From contig NZ_JAAIYB010000020.1 in NCBI RefSeq assembly GCF_010894475.1, forward strand, positions 1 to 40,004: DNA of 40,004 nt, read 5' to 3'. The stretch comes from Myxococcus vastator. Lineage in GTDB: Bacteria; Myxococcota; Myxococcia; Myxococcales; Myxococcaceae. The notes beneath the pieces are model-generated. The model was given only the letters and a program-made list of their open reading frames with translations, made no database searches and was not told where the DNA came from. The position numbers were made by a program, and so were the translations under genes. Shown one piece after another: positions 7,468-15,614 of this stretch (the stretch's first letter is position 1; each line of letters opens with the position of its first letter).

Positions 7468-10400
7468 CTATTGGTGGGTAAGCGGCACGTCGGCCGTAGC
7501 GGAGCCCTCGACCACGGCGCGAGCAGCGCCGAGGGGACCGGTGGCGCCATTGGTGCCAATGCTGTTGAGGGTGAACGGCAAGGTGTAGGTGACGCGAGCT
7601 GCGGAAAGGGTGCGGTAGTGCAGCCGGCGAGTAGTGCGGTGGAGGAAGTAACGGTTCATGTCGGGGTCCCGGCACTGCCCATAGATGGCGGTCTGACCGT
7701 AGTTGAGCCCGTGCAGATACTCGTAGGCGGTCCCGGCCGTCGTGAAGGCCGGGAGGGCTGCGCGGTTTCGCGGGACGAGCACGTAGAGCGTCAGTTGGCC
7801 CGGTGCGTTCCCGCTTGCAGCGGGAACAAGCCACGCCTGCTGCCCAAAGGCTGAGTACCCACCAGGAGCGCGGGTAACTTCCGGCTCCCCTCCCGTCGGG
7901 TACGAGTCGGGATTCAGATAGCCGGCGGTTGCGAAGGTGGTCCGTGCCGCAGTGAGGGTGTTGGTGGTCGGGGCAGTCACCGGCACGCAACGCCACTGCT
8001 GGGCATCACCAAGCACGTGAATCGCGTACTGCGTCGGTCTGTCGTCGGCGGTGGGACAGGGATAAGGCGGGTGCTGCGGTTGCGATGGTTCGCACATGCG
8101 CCGGTAAGACTGCTGGTAGTCGTGGAGCAGGTGAAAATTGAAGGCGAATCCGTCGTAGTTCCGTGGGTTCTGATGGATGTCGTCCCGGACGGAGTCGGCC
8201 CATTCCTCGGAAACCGCCCAGGTCGCACCAGCGCGAGCAGTAAGGTTTACCGCGATGGGGACGGGGTGTGGGTTCCGAACCCGGAACCTCGCGACCCTCA
8301 TCGTTGAGAGCCCCTCAAAAGCAGGAGTGGCACTCTCCCAGAGGTCATCGTAGGTGAGCCCCTGCATCCTGTACGCATATGGGGACTTCGCATCCCGTGC
8401 GGTGGAGTAGTTGGTCACCTCCTGGATGCTCACCGTTGGCGAGACGAGGTGGTACGTCAGCGTTGCAGCCCCGCTGGTGGTGGTGTTGCCAGCCGCGTCG
8501 CGGACGGTCACGCGAATGGTCAGGGTGACAGGTGAGGTAGTTGCGTCCAGCAATCCCGGGATCGTTGCGCTTGTAAGAGGGAGAGCGAAGCGCTCGCGTC
8601 CTGAGTCATGCCAGCCGCGGTGGAGGAGGCTGCCGGTACTCACCGAGGGGGCGCCGCAGCCAGCGCAGGAGATTGAGTAGGTTGCTTCGGTGATTGGCGC
8701 CTCTTGGCCAGCTACAGACCCGGAGTAGAGAACGCTGTAGGCGAGCCACGGCGTGTTCGAGGCGTTGGTGGTGGCAAGCTCCTCGGCGGAGAGGTTGCCA
8801 GGAGTGACGCGCGTGATGAGTTTGTGAACGGAGGCACCGTTGACGACAGGGACGACGGAGCCGAGCCCCGTATGAATCACGGGGACTGCTGGAACGCCTG
8901 GAGCGCTCTCTTGGTGCCGCAGTGCCTGTTCAGACCGATAGAAGCCGGTCGTGAGAAGCTCGACGACAGGAGCGGTGACGTCCCGAATGATGGCCGGTTG
9001 GAGACGATGCTCGTTGGTGAGCCCTTCACCGCTGTTCAAAGGGGCGGCACGGTCTTCACCCCAGATTGAATAAATCACTTCGCCAGAGCCTGAAGCCGGG
9101 AGGGTGAGGGACCAAACGCCATCGTTGAGGGTAGCGGCAATGCGCTCTGCGAGGTGGTCGACCCGGCGTCCGTACACACCGGCCACACCGGCGCCGCTGT
9201 CGGCTGCGGCAAGGGTGATGGTGATGGTTGACGCGTTCGTGTGCCGCGGTGGCGGATGGGCGTAGGAAAGGAGCGGCGCCGTGCGGTCGACGTTGAAGGC
9301 GCGCTCCGTCACACGACAGTTGCCGACTTGGTCGCACGCCGTCCACGTAGACGTGAGAGGGCCATCCGCAAGGTTCGCGGCGGGTGTCCAGGTGCCGGTG
9401 AGCGAGCTCGTGCCGGTGACGGTCGCACCGGGAAGCCCGGTGACGACCTGGGAGGCAACACCGTTGGAGTCGGAGGCCTCCGACGCGAGTTGGAGGGCGC
9501 CGGAGCCGTGAAAGAGGCCTGTGGCGGGTGACGTGACGGCAACTTCCGGTGGCGTGTTGTCCACGCGGACAACACGCCGAACCTCGGCGCGGTTGCCCAA
9601 GCCGTCCTCGGCAACGGCGAGCAGTTCAAGCGTGCCGTCGGCCGTGGGCGTCCAGGTGCCCGTGACGCGTCCCGGAGCGGTCGTCTGGCCGTTGAGGTGG
9701 TTTCCGCCGGCGGTCACGGTGAGGGCGCGCACACCGGAGCCCTCCGGGTCCACCGCGGTGACCTCTAGGGCCAAGGTGTTGGCGACGAGCTGCTCGGCCC
9801 CGACGGGGGCCTCGTGGGTGACGCCGTCGTCACCAGTGAAGGTGATGCGCCAGGTCACTTCGGGAGGGTTCGTATCGAAGGGCACGGGCGGCGCATCGCC
9901 GAACAGCGCCGACTGGTCGAGGCTGAGCGAGTCGTAGATGTTCGGCTCTGCGGCCCGAAGGTCGGCCCGGGTGAGGCCGGTCCGGTTCTGACTGCCGGTG
10001 ACGAACGCGTCCAGGGCAAGCGCCATGCGGACGCGGAGCTCGTCCGTGGACAGCTCGTAGTGGGGGGAGCCCAGCACGCGCAGCAGGAGGCCTCCCTCGT
10101 GGCCGTCGAACGTCCCGTCGGACACGTCGCGTTGCAGCAGCGCGACGAGCTTGAGGGCGTCGAACCCCTGGACAGGGGTGAGGCCGGCGCTGATGGCCAC
10201 CCGCCTAGCGAGCTGGTTGAGCGCGACGTCGGGAAGCGCGGCGTAGACGACGTCGCGCAACGTTTGCGTTGGTGGCTGGGTGAGGGAGACGGGCACGGTG
10301 GTCCGAATCGGCCAGCGGATGCTGCCTGAGACGTGGGCCTCAAAGAGAGGGTCCACCACGCCGAGGGCTGAGGCGTAGCTGGTGGCGGGCGTCGAGGGGT

Positions 10401-12309
10401 TACGCCCCCGGCCGAACGCGCTCGCCGCGCTGTCGGCCAGGGTTGTGTACAGCGTGACGGGAGCCGTCAGCGCGTCGCCGGTGCGGTAGCGCGGAATCGC
10501 CGAGGTGAATGTGAAGGTGGAGGGGACGGCGACTGGCGACGTTCCGTCCGAGGGGTCGACGTAGGAGAGCCCAGTCCCAGAGGCCTGGAGCTGCACAGGG
10601 CCATCCCAGTTCTCCTCGGAGAGTGTGAAGGTGATGCGGCCGTCCTGTTCCGTCGGCCCGCCCTGGCCGAGGACTGCGCCGCCTGGGCGGGTGGTCGCGG
10701 GCTGTCCCGCGTCGTCGAGGGCCACCAGCTTGACGGTGGCGCCAGCGACGGGGGCGCCAGCACTCACGACGGCAGTGATGGACCCAAAGGGGACGTTGTC
10801 CACCTGCACGGTGATGGTCGCGTCGGTGATGGCGCCGAATTCGTCTTCGGCCCGGAACGTGAGCTGCACAGCGCCTTCAGGCGGCTGCCGAGTGTCCCAG
10901 GTGGCGGCGAAGGAGTCCGCCGCTGGGAGGGTGTCTGCACCAACGCCAGGGGGAGGATTGCGAAGCTCCAGGCGCCGGACAGCCCCTTGCTGAGCCGTGG
11001 CAGCAGCCGTGATGGTGACATTCCCCGAGAGGGTGTTGCCCTCGGAGGGAGCGGTGATGCTGATGCTGGGCCCTCGGTTGGAGACGATGACTGCCAAGTC
11101 CTGCGTCGTCGCGTTGCCGAACGGGTCCTCCGCTCGGACGGTAATCGTCAGGGGGCCATCCGGAGTTGATGAGACGTCCAGCGGGCCCGTGAGGGTGGCG
11201 GTGGTGCCGTCAATCGAGGGTTGGAGTTGGGCGAGCTGCTGCGGCGCGGTGAACCGGCATGACGTGATGCCAGAGGGGTCCTCGCAACGAGCTGTCACGG
11301 ACACCGTGCCGTTGATGCCACTGCCGGCAGCGGGAGTGACAAACGCGACGCTGGGCGGGTCGATGTCGACAAGCCCGCCCGGCGTCCTGAAGATGCGGGA
11401 GTTGCTGTTACCAGCGAGTGCAGACACCAACGTCTGCACATCGGCAGGGCGGAAACCCTTGGAGGCGTTGCGGTCCGACTCCAGGAAGCGAGCAACGGCG
11501 TGCGCCAGGTCGGCACGCGCGGTGGAGCCGCTGAGTTGGTAGGCGGCGGGCGGGATGGCGCCAGAAGGCAGCGACAGCGTGCCTTGGGCGCTCGCGCCGT
11601 CGAAGAACCCGTCGGCGGTGAGGTCCTGGTAGAGCGCCTGGGTGAGCGTCAGTCCCGTGACGCGAGCACCCGGCGTCAGGCCGGTAGCCTCGCTGATGAG
11701 GCGCGCCTGCTGGGACAGCGCTGCGTGGAGCAGGCCCGCCCGGGCCGAATCATCGAGCGTGGTGACGGCCGTCGTCGTCAAGTCAGTGGGAGCCACGCGG
11801 CGCCAGTCGAGGCCTCCAAAGTGGTTGTGCAGGTGGCCAGCTGCTTCCTCGTACGCGGTAGCCAGGTCGAGGCCTTCGCTCCGCACGTAGCGGAGCGCAA
11901 GCCCTGCGGTGAGGTGGCTGATTGGGGAGACGGAAACCCCGGTGAGGTGACTCGCCGTAGAGAAGGAGGGGAGGAGCGTAGTCAGCTCCTCCGAGTTGAG
12001 GGGTACGGTTGCGCCCGTGGCGTCATCCAGCAGCGAGCCACCAGAGGCAACGAGAAGGAAGGGGCCGTGCGCGGCGCCGACTCCTACCGAGAAGGTGCCG
12101 TCGTCGCCCACCTGGGCGCTGCCAACGGCGGTGCTTCGGGCTCCATCCGCGACGCGGTAGAGGGTGATGCGCTGGCCGCGGCCTTTGAGGAAGAAGCCTG
12201 AGACGGTTCCAGTTTCCGTCTCGGGCGCAGAGAGAGTGGGGCGGCCATCGCCGCAAGAGAGGCAGACCACCAGGATTGAGAGAGTCGAGACTCGAATAAG
12301 AGGAGTCAT
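7468..12309 (-). CDS. giant Ig-like domain lipoprotein
   Basis: This 1613-residue protein starts with a lipoprotein-type signal (SILVVCLSC then GDG; Cys19 is the likely lipid site). It has two copies of a composite module, about residues 30-317 and 508-815. Each has a small beta domain followed by a helical region and ends in D-x-x-PP before an Ig-like strand. Ig/cadherin-like beta domains with D-x-TPP / D-x-TAP linkers fill about 318-505 and 816-1250. The last 350 residues are Tyr/Asn/Pro-rich with paired cysteines and no family that I recognise. It is probably a long surface adhesin or structural protein. ATG 12309 lies 9 bases after the stop of the second ribbon-helix-helix-like gene. Confidence 0.9.
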   Translation of the reverse strand: MTPLIRVSTLSILVVCLSCGDGRPTLSAPETETGTVSGFFLKGRGQRITLYRVADGARSTAVGSAQVGDDGTFSVGVGAAHGPFLLVASGGSLLDDATGATVPLNSEELTTLLPSFSTASHLTGVSVSPISHLTAGLALRYVRSEGLDLATAYEEAAGHLHNHFGGLDWRRVAPTDLTTTAVTTLDDSARAGLLHAALSQQARLISEATGLTPGARVTGLTLTQALYQDLTADGFFDGASAQGTLSLPSGAIPPAAYQLSGSTARADLAHAVARFLESDRNASKGFRPADVQTLVSALAGNSNSRIFRTPGGLVDIDPPSVAFVTPAAGSGINGTVSVTARCEDPSGITSCRFTAPQQLAQLQPSIDGTTATLTGPLDVSSTPDGPLTITVRAEDPFGNATTQDLAVIVSNRGPSISITAPSEGNTLSGNVTITAAATAQQGAVRRLELRNPPPGVGADTLPAADSFAATWDTRQPPEGAVQLTFRAEDEFGAITDATITVQVDNVPFGSITAVVSAGAPVAGATVKLVALDDAGQPATTRPGGAVLGQGGPTEQDGRITFTLSEENWDGPVQLQASGTGLSYVDPSDGTSPVAVPSTFTFTSAIPRYRTGDALTAPVTLYTTLADSAASAFGRGRNPSTPATSYASALGVVDPLFEAHVSGSIRWPIRTTVPVSLTQPPTQTLRDVVYAALPDVALNQLARRVAISAGLTPVQGFDALKLVALLQRDVSDGTFDGHEGGLLLRVLGSPHYELSTDELRVRMALALDAFVTGSQNRTGLTRADLRAAEPNIYDSLSLDQSALFGDAPPVPFDTNPPEVTWRITFTGDDGVTHEAPVGAEQLVANTLALEVTAVDPEGSGVRALTVTAGGNHLNGQTTAPGRVTGTWTPTADGTLELLAVAEDGLGNRAEVRRVVRVDNTPPEVAVTSPATGLFHGSGALQLASEASDSNGVASQVVTGLPGATVTGTSSLTGTWTPAANLADGPLTSTWTACDQVGNCRVTERAFNVDRTAPLLSYAHPPPRHTNASTITITLAAADSGAGVAGVYGRRVDHLAERIAATLNDGVWSLTLPASGSGEVIYSIWGEDRAAPLNSGEGLTNEHRLQPAIIRDVTAPVVELLTTGFYRSEQALRHQESAPGVPAVPVIHTGLGSVVPVVNGASVHKLITRVTPGNLSAEELATTNASNTPWLAYSVLYSGSVAGQEAPITEATYSISCAGCGAPSVSTGSLLHRGWHDSGRERFALPLTSATIPGLLDATTSPVTLTIRVTVRDAAGNTTTSGAATLTYHLVSPTVSIQEVTNYSTARDAKSPYAYRMQGLTYDDLWESATPAFEGLSTMRVARFRVRNPHPVPIAVNLTARAGATWAVSEEWADSVRDDIHQNPRNYDGFAFNFHLLHDYQQSYRRMCEPSQPQHPPYPCPTADDRPTQYAIHVLGDAQQWRCVPVTAPTTNTLTAARTTFATAGYLNPDSYPTGGEPEVTRAPGGYSAFGQQAWLVPAASGNAPGQLTLYVLVPRNRAALPAFTTAGTAYEYLHGLNYGQTAIYGQCRDPDMNRYFLHRTTRRLHYRTLSAARVTYTLPFTLNSIGTNGATGPLGAARAVVEGSATADVPLTHQ

Positions 12310-12318
12310 GAGAGGTTC

Positions 12319-12750
12319 CTAGGACTCTGAGTAATGGTGCGGCAGGTGGACCTGTTGGAGAGCCTTGTTTGAGGGCTCAGCGCGTTTGCGACGCGCGATC
12401 CACCGCAAGGAAGCACCGACGAGGAACAGCGGCAGACTGACAGAGGCCGCGTCCGCAGCAGCGGTGAGGACTGGGTAGTACAAAGGCGGGACGGTGATGG
12501 TACGCCGTGGGACGGTGCCCTCACGGCCCCGAGGGGGGCTTTCCCATTCGACCTTCACGCCCTGTGCGGAGGACGGCCAGGTGGAAGGCCGGAACCCAAG
12601 GTCGGCGGCCTCCTCCATTCCGGCTGTGCAAATGAGCTGCGCGATGCCCAATTTCGACCGCTTGGTCGAGAGCGCCTTCACCGCTTTTTCGAGAGCGGTG
12701 TCCTCAGCTTCAAGGAGGCGAATGGTGACTGACTGGTAGTTCGTGGGCAT
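12319..12750 (-). CDS. ribbon-helix-helix-like protein, paralogue 2
   Basis: The 143-residue protein is a clear paralogue of its neighbour at 12769-13278. Both begin N-Y-(Q/E)-(S/T)-VTIR-(L/M)-L and carry a second conserved block, (T/V)TITV followed by about 35 residues ending L-(V/I)-G-(A/S)-(S/G)-(L/F)-R. Each block fits a beta strand plus two short helices, the pattern of Arc/MetJ/CopG repressors, so each protein would hold two such units. Most family members have one. The C-terminal helix LPLFLVGASL is hydrophobic and could instead be a weak membrane anchor. The gene lies 18 bases after its paralogue under the palindrome at 13291. A regulator of the surface operon, or of the plasmid-wide palindromes, is a reasonable hypothesis. 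Confidence 0.7.
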   Translation of the reverse strand: MPTNYQSVTIRLLEAEDTALEKAVKALSTKRSKLGIAQLICTAGMEEAADLGFRPSTWPSSAQGVKVEWESPPRGREGTVPRRTITVPPLYYPVLTAAADAASVSLPLFLVGASLRWIARRKRAEPSNKALQQVHLPHHYSES

Positions 12751-12768
12751 GGCAGCGCAGGGAACGGC

Positions 12769-13278
12769 TCAGACCCAGTCTGGGTCGGAGCCGTCGAAGT
12801 CGGCGGGGAATGGTTCGTACTGGCGGGGGAGCCGTAGCGCCTTGAGGCCAGGGTTGAAGCGAGCGCGTTCCGCTTCGAGAGCTGCGGTCTCGAAGCGAGC
12901 GTTGGCGAGCTTCAAGTTGGCGAGGTAGCGGAAGCCGGAACCAATCAGGAAGATCGGCACGGAGACGTGGACGTAGGCCGCGGCTGTGCCGATGACGTCG
13001 AAGTGAGTGGGGTGCACCGTGATGGTGACGCGCTCCCGGGTTGAAATCCCCTCGGGCCTCTTCGGCTCGTTCTTCCAGCCCCCGGCCTTGAGTGGCGTGG
13101 AGGGCTGGGAACCTGTGTAGACGCCAAGACGGTGCGCCTCTTCCAAGCCCGCCGTGTAGAACACGGGGGCGTAGGTGAGGGAGGGGTCGTGCGCCTTGAG
13201 GGCCGCGACTCCTGATTTGAAGCAATCGTGCTCGTAGGTGAGCATCCGAATCGTCACCGTCTCGTAGTTCTTGGCCAA
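12769..13278 (-). CDS. ribbon-helix-helix-like protein, paralogue 1
   Basis: The 169-residue product starts from TTG 13278, which is preceded by AGGAGG with 6 bases between and gives the same N-terminal NYETVTIRML as the paralogue downstream. It has two strand-helix-helix-like blocks (about residues 4-52 and 80-125) separated by a basic Pro/Lys linker, then an extra charged C-terminal tail. It is the first gene of the surface operon, and the palindrome at 13291-13308 lies 13 bases before its start, so autoregulation by the product is possible. The alternative is a membrane-associated structural protein, because residues about 95-115 are hydrophobic. Confidence 0.7.
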   Translation of the reverse strand: MAKNYETVTIRMLTYEHDCFKSGVAALKAHDPSLTYAPVFYTAGLEEAHRLGVYTGSQPSTPLKAGGWKNEPKRPEGISTRERVTITVHPTHFDVIGTAAAYVHVSVPIFLIGSGFRYLANLKLANARFETAALEAERARFNPGLKALRLPRQYEPFPADFDGSDPDWV

Positions 13279-13290
13279 CCTGAGCCTCCT

Positions 13291-13322
13291 GGCTTCTTAT
13301 GGCAAGCCAGGGGCGCGGACAA
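13291..13322 (-). promoter_or_regulatory. promoter with palindromic operator (site d)
   Basis: The operator is GGCTTCT-TATG-GCAAGCC at 13291-13308, within a wider CCTGGCTT / AAGCCAGG palindrome. On the minus strand, TTGTCC (13317-13322) is separated by 17 bases from TAAGAA (13294-13299), which lies inside the operator. The transcript would start within about 10 bases of the AGGAGG ribosome site of the 12769-13278 gene, giving a very short leader. Confidence 0.6.
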
Positions 13323-13346
13323 CCGGGGAATGCGCACTCACGCGTG

Positions 13347-15536
13347 TCACGCGTCTGCTGAGTGGTCGCACACCGGGTATCCAGAGCAGCTCCTGAACTT
13401 GCCTTTTCGCCCCCCCTTCCGGAGTCGGAGGAGGCGGTCGCACTTGGGGCACCTCTTAGCAGCCTTCTGGGCCTCCTTGAGGTCCTCCTTGTCCCAGGAG
13501 CCTTTGCAGGTGGGATAGGTGGTGCAGGACAGGAACTTCCCCTTGTCCACCATCCCGGCCTGGCAAATCGGGCACTTCTCTTCGACGGGGGCGGCGAGAC
13601 TCAGCTTCCCCTCGCACTTCCGGTCGAGGCACCTGGCCCATGGGCCGTATTCGCCGTCCATCTGCTCCATGGCCTTGCCGCACTTGGGACAGGGCGTCTC
13701 CGAAGGCTTGGCGGAGGGGTCCCCTGCGTAGTCACAGGCGGGATAGGCGGTGCAGGAGTGGAAGGGGCCCTTCTTGCCCTGGCGGAGGACGAGGACGCCT
13801 CCGCACTTGGGGCAGGGCCTGTCCACCGGTGCAGGGGCGTCGGGGACGCCGGCTGCCAACGCGGGATTCGACTTGATGGCTTCGGAAATCAGAGTGGGAG
13901 CGGTGGCAAATCGCGGCTCGAAGTCGCGCCACCAGGTGGAGAGCTCGCTCTGCCACCGGACTTTCCCCGCTTCGACGTCATCGAGGCGGCCCTCCATCTG
14001 CGCCGTGTAGTCCGCGGCGACCAGGTCGGCGAACGTCTGGGAGAGCACGGTGTCCACGGTTCTGCCGCGCGGCGTGGGGTAGAGCTTGCGCTGCTCCTCG
14101 GTCGTGTAGTCACGCTTGGCGAGGACCGCGAGCGTGTTGGCGTAGGTCGAAGGGCGGCCGATGCCGAGGCGCTTCATCTCGGCGACGAGCTGCGCCTCGG
14201 TGAAGCGCTGCGGAGGCTTCGTCTGCTGCTTCTTCACGTCAATGCCCGCCACCTGGAGGACGTCGCCAACCGCCACCTTGGGGATGCTGGCGGTATCGTC
14301 GTCCTCGTCTTCCTTGGTGTCCTCGTCAGCGCCAGTGAGGCGGAGGAAGGAGGGGAACTCCACGACGGAGCCGACGGCGCGCCAGAGTGTCCCTTCGGCT
14401 TCGAGGACTACGGTGGTGCGGGAGCTGATGGCGGGCTTCATCTGCGAGGCGATGAAGCGGTTGCGGATGAGGTTGTAGAGCGCGAGCTCGTCACCGCTGA
14501 TGCCCTCTGGCGTGCTGTTGCCGTCGAGGAGCACCGTGGGGCGGATTGCCTCGTGCGCGGCCTGGGCGTCGGCTGAAGCCTTGTACTTCGGAGGGCTCTC
14601 TGGGAGGGCCTCGGGGTGCTGAGCGGAAATCCAGGAACGGGCGAGTTGGATGCTGTCGTCGGACAAGGCTTCCGAGTCCGTGCGGTGGTAGGTGATGTGC
14701 CCGCCCTCGAAGAGGGTCTGGGCGAGTTTCATCACCAGCTCCGGCTTGAACTTCAGAGCAACGCTCGCGGCCTGGAGCAGTGAGGCGGTGGTGAAGGGGG
14801 CCTTGGGCTTCCTCTCTACAGGCTCGGTGCGGAGCTCGGTGACTGTGTGGGGTCCACGTGCCTTGGCGGCGACGGCCTGGCCGTCGGCTTCGGAGTCGAG
14901 GCGCACGTCAACGAGCTGCCCTTTTTCATCGCGGCGCACGTGCGCCGACTTGAGGCCGTTTTCGTACTTGGCGCCGAGCGTCCAGTACGTCTTGACCTTG
15001 AAGGCTTCGCGTTCGAGTTCGCGCTTCACCAGGATGTGAAGGGTCGCGGACTGGACCCGTCCGGCGCTGTGATTCGAGCCGAACGGCCGCAACAGCGGGG
15101 ACACCGTGAAGCCGACAAGCCGGTCGAGGACGCGCCGGGCTTGCTGAGCGTCAACGAGGTGCTGATTCAGAACATCCGGACTGGCGACTGCCTTCTTCAA
15201 CGCGGACGCCGTGATTTCGTTGAAGCGGATGCGCTTCGGGCTCTTGAGACCGAGCGCTTTCGCAAGGTGCCACGCGATGGCTTCGCCTTCGCGGTCACCG
15301 TCCGTCGCGAGCAGGACTTCATCTGCTTTGGCGACGGCGGCGCGCAGCTCTTTCACGACGGCGGCTTTCCCCTCGCTGATGACGTAGGTGGGCTCGAAGG
15401 TCTTGGTATCAATCCCGAGCTCCTTGAGCGGAAGGTCCCGGATGTGGCCTCGGCTGGCGAGGACCTCAAAACCACTGCCGAGGTACTTCTTGATGGTCTT
15501 CGTTTTGCTCGGCGATTCGACGATGAGGAGCTTCAA
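13347..15536 (-). CDS. topA: DNA topoisomerase I, type IA
   Basis: The 729-residue enzyme relaxes negative supercoils through a tyrosine-linked single-strand break. It begins with the TOPRIM core (KLLIVESPSKTKTIKKYL, then DGDREGEA with the metal-binding acids). The active-site tyrosine is in HITYHRTDS, and a Gly-Arg-Val-Gln-Ser segment is present. The C-terminus has four Cys4 zinc ribbons (CPKC, CPKC, CPIC, CPKC starts). I place the start at TTG 15536, which yields MKLLIVESPSK as in other TopA proteins; the longer TTG 15563 start would lie inside the operator at 15554-15571. Conjugative plasmids often carry a type IA enzyme for replication or transfer (TraE of RP4 is an example). Confidence 0.97.
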   Translation of the reverse strand: MKLLIVESPSKTKTIKKYLGSGFEVLASRGHIRDLPLKELGIDTKTFEPTYVISEGKAAVVKELRAAVAKADEVLLATDGDREGEAIAWHLAKALGLKSPKRIRFNEITASALKKAVASPDVLNQHLVDAQQARRVLDRLVGFTVSPLLRPFGSNHSAGRVQSATLHILVKRELEREAFKVKTYWTLGAKYENGLKSAHVRRDEKGQLVDVRLDSEADGQAVAAKARGPHTVTELRTEPVERKPKAPFTTASLLQAASVALKFKPELVMKLAQTLFEGGHITYHRTDSEALSDDSIQLARSWISAQHPEALPESPPKYKASADAQAAHEAIRPTVLLDGNSTPEGISGDELALYNLIRNRFIASQMKPAISSRTTVVLEAEGTLWRAVGSVVEFPSFLRLTGADEDTKEDEDDDTASIPKVAVGDVLQVAGIDVKKQQTKPPQRFTEAQLVAEMKRLGIGRPSTYANTLAVLAKRDYTTEEQRKLYPTPRGRTVDTVLSQTFADLVAADYTAQMEGRLDDVEAGKVRWQSELSTWWRDFEPRFATAPTLISEAIKSNPALAAGVPDAPAPVDRPCPKCGGVLVLRQGKKGPFHSCTAYPACDYAGDPSAKPSETPCPKCGKAMEQMDGEYGPWARCLDRKCEGKLSLAAPVEEKCPICQAGMVDKGKFLSCTTYPTCKGSWDKEDLKEAQKAAKRCPKCDRLLRLRKGGRKGKFRSCSGYPVCDHSADA

Positions 15537-15553
15537 GAGGACTGCGCCTTTCT

Positions 15554-15571
15554 GACTTCCCAAAGGAAGTC
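15554..15571 (-). promoter_or_regulatory. palindromic operator upstream of topA (site b)
   Basis: A perfect 7-bp-arm palindrome, GACTTCC-CAAA-GGAAGTC, 17 bases before the TTG start of topA. It is the same family as the other eight sites. No good -10 element could be assigned here. Confidence 0.65.
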
Positions 15572-15584
15572 CATGGTGAACACA

Positions 15585-15608
15585 CGCCTCCCCGGGAATG
15601 GGGAGGCG
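15585..15608 (-). terminator. hairpin ending the secretion operon
   Basis: Perfect 9-bp arms CGCCTCCCC and GGGGAGGCG with a 6-base loop lie 6 bases beyond the stop of the kinase-VirB10 gene and before the topA operator. There is no U-tract, but position and strength fit a transcription terminator. Confidence 0.65.
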
Positions 15609-15614
15609 GTACGA

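Noticed and set aside
7807-7827. Palindrome GTTCCCGC / GCGGGAAC
   Set aside because: It lies inside the giant lipoprotein gene, has a 5-base loop and does not match the 18-bp operator consensus.
15537-15563. Upstream TTG start for topA
   Set aside because: It would add nine residues encoded inside the operator palindrome. TTG 15536 gives the normal TopA N-terminus.
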